A DNA stretch of 64,000 bases from Litomosoides sigmodontis (lineage: Eukaryota; Nematoda; Chromadorea; Rhabditida; Onchocercidae). Location: positions 2,706,817 to 2,770,816 of the forward strand of contig OY718804.1 in the NCBI GenBank assembly GCA_963070105.1, read 5' to 3'. The position numbers and the translations under genes were made by a program. This document shows positions 40,915-64,000 of this stretch, in pieces (the stretch's first letter is position 1; every line of letters begins with the position of its first letter). The notes under the pieces were generated by a model that saw only the letters and a list, made by a program, of their open reading frames with translations, was not told the DNA's origin and searched no databases.

Positions 40915-42247
40915 TTTATATCTAAATTAATCCATTTCATGCATCAATCAATAAACCGATCAAACGATCAGATCAATAATACCAAGGATCTGTTCGTAAG
41001 GTGTAAAATTTATCGATAGCTTTTATCATTTGAAACTTATCATTTCCTACTTACTCATTCTCCTTTAACTTACTAAATTTGTTGCGTTAAGAGCCGTTCA
41101 GAAAATTAGCTAATAATAATAGTAGCAACGATAATAATTAATAGTAATAGCAATCAGCTTGCACATTTATAATTTATTGAGTAAAAAAAAGCAAAATGAA
41201 ATTAACTGTGCTAGTTTTTCTTTAAATTTACGTGTTTCTAATATCATCTTGGGAAGTGAAGAGTGAAGGAATTTTAAATTTAAATCTGCTATTTCCCGTT
41301 CCTCTCCCATTTTAATCATTAATTTCAGGTTGAGCAAAAATTGATTACAGATGAAAAACACAGTCTTTGCAAGTCGCCACTCACAACCAAACATAAAAAT
41401 GAAGTAAGTAAATTTTTCAAAAAATTTTTCTTATAGAATGTCACGTGTGATTCATGCGCTACGTGCCTGGCTATTGATGCAACAGCGTAAGCAATAACTT
41501 TAATGATATGTGCTATTTTGCACTCGTAATAATATTCTTTCAAATTGTTTTGTTTAAAATGCAAAAATCATCTACGATATCATAAATTGAATTATTTCAA
41601 CTGAGCTAACCAAAGTTGATGAATGAAAAAAAAAAACCGCTGAATATGATAAACGAAAGTTTACAGTTCTCATCGGTAATTTTTGAGAGTGAAAACTGAA
41701 CTGATGAGGTAACTGAATTTTAAGCTTAGTTTATACATTCCTTTTTTGTGGTCTAAAATATGCGTAGGCGTTTTTTTTTTGAAAAATGTTTTGAATGGGT
41801 AAAAAGAAGCAATCCACTTTTAGCAATTAACTTGGGCATGAACTTGGCAAATGTTAACTCTTTTGCTGAAAATTAATTAAGTTGTACCTAATGAATTGCA
41901 ATTTGAATTCATATAGGAATTTGTTTTCGTCCAAAAAATCAAAAATTCTTAAGCAACGTGTGTAAAACTTAATTATAACAATAATTTTAATATTTATTAT
42001 GCCTGTATGCTATTGAGCAATGAATGTGAAATGTTTTGCTAGAAGTGGAAGGCAAAGATTGAGAGTTGAAAGGAGGTTGAAAGTTTAAAGTTCAAGAAAA
42101 GATAAAAGTTTATCAACACTGAAATCAGTATCTTCTTCTTAGGTCATTTAATTCGATTTAATTAGTGTTTATTATTAATTGAATATATAGCAAAATATGA
42201 CATTGTGTGCGAAAAATATTTATTTTTTTGTTGAAAATTTATTTTGA
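40915..42247. other. Intergenic region between small minus-strand genes
   Basis: About 1.3 kb. Open frames on minus at 41167-41564 overlap one another and lack a convincing exon structure; they may be untranslated. No other feature seen. Confidence 0.4.
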
Positions 42248-42887
42248 TCAATTTTCAGACATGACTTTCTGCTCGTATTTTTGTACCATTTTAGCTACTG
42301 ATTCCGATAGCGTATATTCGTTAATCATTTCGTTTTCACGTATCTTTGTAGGTTTTACTTGAATTGCAAGGTTTTCACTGGAACTGCACGGACAGTACTG
42401 TCCACTATTCCAACTTTTTGCCTTTGACATAATTGATTTCTCATCAATATTTGATTCAAATCCATCTGCTAATTCATCGTTATCAGTGGTAAGCTCGATG
42501 ATATTATTTGATTTAGACAGTGTACGATTCAAGTTCACGTTTGAATTTAGGTTATCACGTGACTGCATTGAATTATAAGTGTTCGTCATCTGAGTGCTTG
42601 TAGTGCGAATTTCTGCTAGCGCTGCTTGCTCCTCCAATTTATCGTTGCTTACTGAAAACGTGATATGACGTGAGGAAATTTATGCCCTCCTTTAAGCTTC
42701 CATCCTCATATTTTTACGCAATTTAAAATTTAACAATGAAACTTTCCATTCCTTCTGAAAAGCAAAACAATGCACGGACTATTTGTTTATTTTGCAAAAA
42801 AATTTCGATAGCAAAGCTACCAGTAAGACTAATGAACGGTGGCATTAGTTCGATCATATGTTGAGAACTGTCATTAGCAGCGAACAT
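42248..42887 (-). CDS. Small hydrophilic protein, unrecognised (about 156 aa)
   Basis: Two-exon model. The first exon runs 42821-42890 with the ATG at 42887-42885, 3 nt after an AG acceptor. The second exon runs 42248-42651. Joining G to TA gives Val and keeps the frame; the stop lies at 42248-42250. The product starts MFAANDSSQHMIELMPPFIS and continues LTVSNDKLEEQAALAE, then Ser/Asn/Thr-rich sequence (MTNTYNSMQSRDNLNSNVN) and a C-terminal KMVQKYEQKVMSEN. The first exon could instead read on into LTGSFAIEIFLQNKQ, which would give a weak transmembrane segment like that of its neighbours, with a different donor. An upstream exon is also possible. No family recognised. The second exon is the secure part. 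Confidence 0.55.
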
Positions 42888-43004
42888 TTCCTGAAATGAG
42901 CAATCATTGATATGAGATGGTAAATTTAAAAAATGATAATTTAAATTATGGATTGGTTTTTGAATTTAAGTTCTGACATATGCAGATTTCTCTCACAATA
43001 TAAC

Positions 43005-43801
<797 letters not shown>

Positions 43802-43973
43802 TAACGATCGATAATAGTAACAATAATAATTATGATAATGATATTAATCACTATAATAGCAATGATGATGATAATGATAGTGATAATAAGTGTGCTGTAG
43901 TACGAAATGATAATGAGAGTAGATGAGATCGAGAATTAATCATTCATAATTTGAAGGAAAAAGAAAGCTGTGA

Positions 43974-44317
43974 TTAGCTGGACTGAAGAAAAGTGACCAT
44001 CGGTTTAGACGTGTCCTTTTGTTGTTTCGAGTTGCGCCAACTGATATTCAATCCTTTTGGCGTTTCACTTGCGTTATCGCCGGTGAATTGCTGATATTGC
44101 GAAGTATTCGATAATAATTTTTTCTTCAATACTAAAATTTATTTTTCTTTTTTTTTAATGAAATTCTAATGAGCACTTTCAATAGCTATTTGTGAAAACC
44201 TTTTCGTTTACGAGCACTTTCTCTTCTGGCGCAATTTAAAATGCTCGAAAGTGCAATGCTTGTTATACCACTGATGATTGCTGTAAGTGCTAGAAGTTCA
44301 TGGTCAGTAATATCCAT
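43974..44317 (-). CDS. Small predicted single-pass membrane protein, unrecognised (91 aa)
   Basis: Two exons, 44200-44317 and 43974-44131, total 276 nt including stop TAA. An AG acceptor lies 5 nt before the ATG at 44317-44315. The product begins MDITDHELLALTAIISGITS and continues IALSSILNCARRESARKRK: a short acidic N-terminus, one hydrophobic segment (about residues 8-28) and a strongly basic juxtamembrane stretch. The intron interrupts at phase 1 directly after the basic run. The gene at 39906-40914 has the same layout: acidic N-terminus, single helix, RKK, phase-1 intron. The tail is short and polar (QYQQFTGDNASETPKGLNIS). No family recognised. Too short in each exon to be seen as an ORF. 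An alternative is that this is the 5' part of a longer gene reaching 42248; no good donor in the right phase supports that. Confidence 0.6.
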
Positions 44318-45454
44318 CCGATCTGAAATTCACATTACGTAATTAAGTGTCACTGAAACTACCAGTTTGAAATTCACATTTAATCAGTAATGTTCAATTC
44401 GTTTTGAAATTTGCTACTTTTTTCGATAATTTTAGGAAAAAAAAAAACCCCAACAACAACAAAAAAAATCATGAAGATCGAAGTAAAACTAGCAAAAGTA
44501 TCGTCTTCTTCTTTTACTAATGAAAATTTGAACGAGAAATCATAACAGAAACAATGGAATTTTTAATTTTAAATGAAAATGAAAAGATTCAAATTACAGC
44601 AAAAGGAGTTCAATAACAAATTTGTCGGAAGTGCAACTGTAAGGAATGAGATAAACAATCATAAATGAAGCGTTGCTATAAATAAATCATTTTAAGTAAA
44701 TTAATTTCTTTCCTTCTTTTTTTTTTGCTCAAAAATTGCATAACAATTCATAGATATTTTGGATTATAAAAGTAATTTCGACGAGTGTAGCCAAGTCATT
44801 TTCATTTAATACAGCCGGTACGGTACATATAAGGTAGCATTATTGTAAATTGCGCGCACAATGCGTGTAGCATCCTATAATCTGCGTCAATAAATTGTGC
44901 TATTTCTAGGAACGTGAAGGTAGTGCTAACTCTTGTCAAAATTTTATTTCATCACAGAAATAGTTAATATTGAATTGTTGTGAGTTTTTTTTTTTTTTGT
45001 GAAATAACCATGAAAAATTCGTTCGAGTAGGATATTGTACTTTAAAGCGTTTTTTTTTTCTAAAATTCATGTAAATTTTGAAATAGGAATATTTCGATGA
45101 CGTGAACTTCCATTTGTATTCAACTTGTGAAACTGACGTAAATTTTCACCTTAGATCGAAAGAGTAGAAAATGCTGCTACTGATATCATTTTTTTTTTAT
45201 CAGACATATAACATAGAAAGTAATGTATCAATGGTAAATGATTTACTGTAATAATGCTTTTGTATAGCTAATTTTAACGGGTAAATTTTATTTCAAACAT
45301 TAATTTCAATAGCGAAGCTAAATTTTAAACTTCCACAACATATATGGCAAGTGTAGACTGAACCGGTCATCTTCAGAGTTCCATAGAGCAAAGAAAGAAA
45401 GGAACAACCTTCGTAGTAAATAATCGAATTGTATTTGAATTTGATTGAAACAAA
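44318..45454. promoter_or_regulatory. Divergent intergenic region
   Basis: About 1.1 kb between the start of the small minus-strand membrane-protein gene and the start of the plus-strand propeller gene, so it should contain both promoters. AT-rich with several long A or T runs. No coding exon supported; no specific factor site claimed. Confidence 0.45.
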
Positions 45455-46269
45455 ATGATCGATTTAGAATTGAGGAGCAACGACGAGCATTCACCTGCCA
45501 CTAATGAAATTGAAAATATTGAAAAGAAGCAAAATAATGAAACAATTTATTGTAGACCGTTCAAAATTTTTCCATTAGCATATGAACGAATTGCGGATTT
45601 AATTTATCCAGCTATCACCTATCATTACTCCGTAAATGCTGATGGACGATACGTTTACGTGATCGGTGAAGATCCAACAAAATTAGAATCACAATTGTTT
45701 GTTTGGGATTTACATCGCGGTGTAGCACGACGTTACACGGTGATCCCAAATTTACCACAAACATTGCAAATGAAACATTTGTATGAGATTAATTCACTGG
45801 AAGGAATTTTGGTGTGTTGCAGTTCCGGTTGCTTTCACATTTATGAAATTCAATTTGACCACTGGCATGAGGTAATTCGCATTGGACGAACACTGTTCTA
45901 TCAATTAAACAATAATCATTCACATTTTTGGAGCTCTGCACGAGCCTCACAGCGCGGAATCATTTTCATGTCACAGCATAATTTAATTCGAAATTTTTAC
46001 GTGACACAAGTCCACTTGGATAAGCCAGTGCAATCAGTTATTCTGACCGCGCACATGTCAACCTTACGCTTTTGTGGTCAACCATGGGTTGATGGAAATT
46101 ACATGTATCTATTTGAGAGCGCATCAATAAATACTTCAACGGAAATCAAGTATTTAACAGGACGTTTAGTTCGTGCTAATTTACATACCGGTGAATTGGA
46201 AACTGTACAGACACGAGCAACAGGTACTATTGGAAATAGTTTACCAGCTGTTCAACAACAATTGCTGCG

Positions 46270-46302
<33 letters not shown>

Positions 46303-47218
46303 GCAGCAACAATTGCTACAACAACAAGCGCAACAGCAAGTAGAACAAGAATTTCCACAGAACGGAATATTACGTGCAGTGCGAAGTGGCGGTGCTGCAA
46401 CGCTTATTAGACGTGCAAAACATGTAGGACGCAATGGACGATTATGGATAATAGCAGAATTCGTGGAGCCGAACGACATACGTAATCCGGAAACCACTCA
46501 TTGTGAGGTGCTTACGTGTTCTTACGTCGTTCACTTCTTTCACTGTTTTACCAACCAAACGTTTGAAGTAGGAGAAAATGCGGTACTATGACTATAATCA
46601 CTTTGCCTGAAATTACACTCTCAGACTGTTTTGATTCTTGGTGAACTGTTCTTCAAGGCATTTTAACGCCTGAAATCTCTGGCACGTTTCGTGGAAAATT
46701 TTCGATCTCCGTTCAATACCTTTCCAACACTTTCATTTTTCACTCATAACTAAACTAATCGCTGCTAATTGTGAAATTTCATTTTCAATTTCACTTCAAA
46801 TTTCATTTCATTTCATTTTCCACACATAACTGATCGTTACTGATCGTGAAATTACATTTCCACACAAATTTGCAAGAAAAGATGAATGAAATTTGTTTAA
46901 ATTTTTACTTACTTTGAAAATCACATTAGCTAGTGAAAGAGTTGAAGTTTATTATCAAAAAATCTTTTTCTTATCAACTTTTCCCATCAAAATTTCCTTT
47001 AATTATCAAAAATCTTTTAACGCATACATACATATACATAAATTATGCTAACAGTTTTATGGAGAAAATTTTTCATTTTTCTTTTACTTATGAAAACAAA
47101 AATTTAATTTTTCACATTTTAAAATGTCAACAATCAATCGATTTTTGCTTTCTTTGGTAAATCTATTTCAATAGGAAAAAACAAAACAAAACAAAACAAA
47201 GCAAAAATCAATGATAAT

Positions 47219-47250
<32 letters not shown>

Positions 47251-47553
47251 TAGATATGTGTTATGGAAATGGAAACATTTAAATGGCATCGCTTAAGTTG
47301 GCTTCCAAAATGTAAATTTGATGAATTAACATTGGATGTTACCGGTAATGGTACAGTAATTATTCTACGGAAAAAAATTTTACAAATAGCTAATCAGGCA
47401 CAGATTGATTCATTCCTAATACTTTCACAAAAGCCGGAAACATTGCTGAAGCAAAGTTTTCGTGCATTAATCACTTATTTCCCAGGTTTGAGAAATTTAA
47501 ATTTAACACAAATGCATTTATACGGCATACCAGCACATTTACTCGTTCCTTAA
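45455..47553 (+). CDS. Beta-propeller-like protein with polyglutamine tract, unrecognised (450 aa)
   Basis: Two exons: 45455-46507 (351 codons) and 47254-47553. The donor at GAG/GTGCTT and acceptor TTGTAG/ATA join in phase 0 to give THCEICVMEMETFKWHRLSW, a typical kelch-type blade edge. Without splicing, the first exon would read on 28 codons into unrelated sequence and stop at 46591, so splicing is favoured. Other blade-like strands are YVYVIGEDPTKLESQLFVWD, ILVCCSSGCFHIYEI, QPWVDGNYMYLFES and GRLWIIAEFVEPND. A glutamine-rich insert lies at about residues 266-300, encoded by nearly pure CAA (46255-46345). The C-terminus is SFRALITYFPGLRNLNLTQM then HLYGIPAHLLVP, reminiscent of a short helical tail. 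It fits a nematode kelch/WD-like propeller, but no named family is recognised. No signal peptide or membrane segment. The stop TAA overlaps a hairpin at 47552-47576. Confidence 0.75.
46255..46345 (+). repeat. Coding (CAA)n / polyglutamine tract
   Basis: Imperfect run of CAA with a few CAG codons and TTG/CTG/CGA/CTA interruptions, in frame within exon 1 of the propeller gene; encodes stretches of up to about 15 consecutive Gln. Confidence 0.9.
47218..47249. repeat. (AATC)n tetranucleotide repeat
   Basis: About 7 perfect AATC units at the 3' end of the propeller gene's intron, directly before the TTGTAG acceptor. Confidence 0.9.
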
Positions 47554-47576
47554 TTGTGATAATTGTTATCACAATT
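47552..47576 (+). other. Hairpin overlapping the stop codon
   Basis: AATTGTGATAA, a TTG loop, then the exact reverse complement TTATCACAATT. The left arm begins inside the TAA stop (47551-47553) of the propeller gene, so the mRNA would carry an 11-bp stem at the start of its 3' untranslated region. Confidence 0.75.
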
Positions 47577-48876
47577 ATCATATCAAACTTTTAACTGCTC
47601 CTGTAATTGATAATGATGATCATCCTATGATAGTAATAATAATAATATTAATAATAATAATAATCACGAAATGTTGAAATTTTCAAACAACAAAAATAGA
47701 ATTTCCGGTTAAATTCTTTTTCTCTCTTTCTTTTCTTCTTTCTTTCACTCATTCAATTTCAAATGACTAAAAATAGACTGTCAGACACAAGTGATGATAT
47801 AATCGTCGAAATTTTCATCTATCAATTTTTTTGAGAAAGCACAGCAACACTTTTGTATGTATACGTGTGCGTGGGTGTACGCGTGTGTATACTATATGTG
47901 CGTGCGCGTACAAAAGAAAAAAATTAATTAGTTGGAAGTTCAAAATGAAGCAAAAAAGTATTTTTTTTCTCCATAAATGCATTACCAAAGAAAAAAAAAC
48001 GAAATAAGTAAATAAAATACAAATAAACAAATAAGCAAAAGTAAAAATAGAAAGGTTTGTCTGTATGAATGAAAAAACCTAAATGGGAGAGAGAGAGAGG
48101 GGGGAGAGAGAGATAGAGCGAGGAAATCTCATCACTTTATGCTATCAACTAGATCTTCACGATACAAAAAAAAACACTTTAATTATTTCAATGAATTCAC
48201 AAAGTTGAAAATATTTTCATACAGATGGGAATTCGTATAAGTTCCACTTAAAAATTCTTAAATTGATTAAAATTGTAGCAAACTATAAATTCTTTCCCGA
48301 TGATAATTATAGAAATTATACTTGTAGTGTAACTATTTCGAGACAGAGAAAGAGAAGAGGTAAGAGAGTGAGGAAGGAGGAGAGAAAGAAAAGAAAGAGG
48401 ACCAACAAGTACAATTATGTAAAGTAGAAGTGTTAAGGAATATTAGCAAATGGGTGACGCTAATTGAAATTAATATTTGCTTACGGAGGAACTGAAATGG
48501 TTATTAAGCAATTAAAAGGGAATAATAGAATTTCATATGATGGTAAGTAGGGAGAGAGAGGGAGAGATAGAGAGAAAGGAAAAGGAAAAACTCGGTGAAT
48601 TCCATTAACAACAGTAGATAGGGCAATGCATTTCTTTTTTGTAAGAAAAAAGAATATCACATATTACAACAATTTATCAAAAAAAGAAAACAAAAAACAA
48701 AAAAAAAATTTGAAATCAGATAATGAAACTTATATATCAGAAAAGAATTAAAAAATAACTCCCGCTTACTCACACACAAAAAAAAAGAAATCTAAAATTC
48801 ATCACCAATTTTTAGTAATACCGTTGTACAACAAAAACAGTACCTAATTATTCAAAAATGAATAGTAATAAATGGA
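47554..48876. other. Convergent intergenic region
   Basis: 3' flanks of the propeller gene (plus) and the GEI-1-like gene (minus). Holds AT-rich runs with (AAT)n near 47635-47665, a GT-rich alternating purine-pyrimidine patch at 47855-47910, and several GA-rich patches (48088-48122, 48338-48400, 48550-48590). No coding sequence seen. Confidence 0.55.
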
Positions 48877-61120
<12,244 letters not shown>

Positions 61121-62049
61121 AATTCATTTCAAAATTTGCCGCACTTAATAACTTTCACGAATTGATCAAACGAAGCTACAAAGCACCATGCAATTAGACA
61201 AAGCATGCAAATGCAAAATTTCTGCAGCATGAATATTTTAAGTTAGAAGAAAAAGAAATTGATAATAATAGGACGAAGAAAATTTAGAAAACAATTTCTG
61301 CAATTTCAAACTTGCATTTTGTAAGTTGAAAATTGTCAGTTTAACAAATAGGTAAGAATAAAATTAAAATTTATCTTATAGAATCATTTAAGGCATCAAT
61401 GATACAGGCCTTAATGTTCATTTCAAAGTGAAATAGAAAAAACGAGACTATAATAATAAAAGTTAAAAGTAAGAAAATAATTCTTTTTCAAAAATTTATC
61501 TGAACATTTTCAACAAAATACCAACAATCAAAAAAGTACAAAAATGAAATTCCCTTCATCTTTCAGCCCAAATTATCTTAACGTAAAATATTTTACTTAA
61601 AATTTCAAATTATTTCATTGCTCTATGAATGTAATATATTTTAAAGTTTAAAAGATCACAATTAACTATAATTTATAACTTCACTGAACTAGAAAGATAA
61701 AAATAAAGAATGAAAAACAGAGACAGAGAGAAGACAGAGAAAGAGAGAGAGATACCCCTTAATGTAAAACGAGAAAGACGAGTTAAATAAAATGAAAAGA
61801 TATAAAAAATAATAAAATAGTTGTAAAAGAAAGAGGAAAAAAATCATTCACTTAATTCACTTAAACGTAATGGAAATGAAGTGAAGAATTGAAGTGGCAA
61901 ACTATCATAGAATCAAACATTTCGTTGTAAAAAAATTAATTGAAATGAAACATATCACAAACACTCCAAATACCTCACTACCACCCTCTCTCCGACACCT
62001 GTAAAACCTGTTAGTAATTGATAAATGATTACTATCAAATTACTCCTAC

Positions 62050-62869
<820 letters not shown>

Positions 62870-64000
62870 CGCAGTGGGCTACCGTTGATGATGATGGCCG
62901 GTTAGAGAAAGGTGAGAGGAATTTCGATTAAAAATTTCAGTGAAGTTACTTGCAATCATACAACACAACACAATACAATGCAATGCAATGCAAACTTGGA
63001 ATAGTTTTTGAAATTTTATTCAAACGTTTAGATAAAAATGAAAAATCAATCAAATATTTATTTCATTGAAAAATGATAAAAAGGAAGTGAAATAATAATT
63101 TTTGTCTAAAAATTAAATTTCACCCCAAAATTTCATTTGAATCTTATTTGTCATAAAATCAATAAAAGCAACTTTTCCTTTTAAAGAAAACAGAATACTT
63201 CGTATTCTATTTTGCATTCTAAGTTAAATTAAACACACACACACCCACGCACGCGCACACTACCATCAGGTGTGATCAAAATTTTTGGTTAAAATTTCAC
63301 ATAAACATATGAATTAAATAAAAAGGTTTAAAATTTTTCAATTTTCCACGAAGTGGATGATAATCGAGTGGAAGTGGAATGACAGTAATAACAGTAAAAG
63401 GAAACAAAAGGGATGATTGAAATTGGAAATTCAATTATCCTATTAAATGCAACAAAACTGCTAATTAGTTTTTTGAAATGAAAATTTGAAATTGTAATTT
63501 TTTACATATACATATGCTAATTTGTATGCGTTTACGTAAAATTAGCAAATGAGACAACATTAATTAAATAATTAATTAATGATCACTCTTCTAGTTATAA
63601 ATAAATTTTGAATGAAATTACGATGTCTAATACATGTCATTTATCATTTTAGTCTTACTTCAAAACAAATTCCAATTTAATTTTTCTAAATTCTTTTCCG
63701 AAATTTACTATTTCAAATCATTCGCAAAAAAATTAGAAATCCATGAAATTTGCATAATTAATTTTTCATAAAATTAAAGTGAAAATTTTTTCAAACAAAC
63801 AGCACTATCATCATCACGTAGATAACAACTACGTAAGTTCATACAACGTAAATTTACGCAACTTTTAAATTACTAACATTTAAATTTTACATTTTAGAAT
63901 GAAAATTGTGATAAAAATTTACTTCATTCATCTGTAAAAGAAAAAAAATAAAATTATATTTGAAGCAAAAACCAATAATCAGTTAGCGCTACAACAGCTG

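Overview
This window is eukaryotic nuclear DNA from a nematode, most likely a spirurid/filarial-type (clade III) worm. It is strongly AT-rich. Its genes have many short exons split by roughly 50 to 1500 bp GT-AG introns, and the closest families I recognise are C. elegans-type genes (LIN-9, EMB-30/APC4, PIR-1, ZYG-11/ZER-1, GEI-1). Most modelled genes have a splice-acceptor AG 2-15 nt before the start codon, the signature of spliced-leader trans-splicing. I saw no bacterial genes, transposon coding sequence or CRISPR. I did not recognise a tRNA or rRNA.

Layout, left to right. A ZYG-11/ZER-1-family CUL2 substrate receptor lies on minus (2198-7800), and a TMEM245-like multipass membrane protein on minus (10382-16000). 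LIN-9, a DREAM/MuvB subunit, is on plus (17768-21557) and diverges from the TMEM245 gene. An SLC36-type amino-acid transporter follows on minus (22958-26176), then APC/C subunit 4 on minus (27478-34065) and PIR-1, a DUSP11-type RNA 5' polyphosphatase, on minus (35532-38605). Next come three small unrecognised genes on minus (39906-44317); two encode clear N-terminal single-pass membrane proteins. A two-exon beta-propeller-like gene with a polyglutamine tract is on plus (45455-47553). Last is a DLC1/GEI-1-type SAM-RhoGAP-START protein on minus (48877-61120), whose 5' end I could not resolve.

Functionally the left half is rich in cell-cycle and germline regulators: a CUL2 receptor, the DREAM core subunit LIN-9, APC4 and a small-RNA-pathway phosphatase. 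The right half is rich in simple-sequence DNA. Three perfect triplet arrays of about 250-265 copies each, (AAT)n, (ATT)n and (ACT)n, and a roughly 500 bp (TAAA)n array sit in introns or gaps. Shorter triplet runs are translated as polyGln and polyAsn in two genes.

The least-described material is the small-gene cluster at 39.9-44.3 kb, built here by hand from exons with matching splice phases, and the giant triplet arrays around it. All exon models are read by eye from splice signals, reading frame and remembered family sequences; no database search was run.
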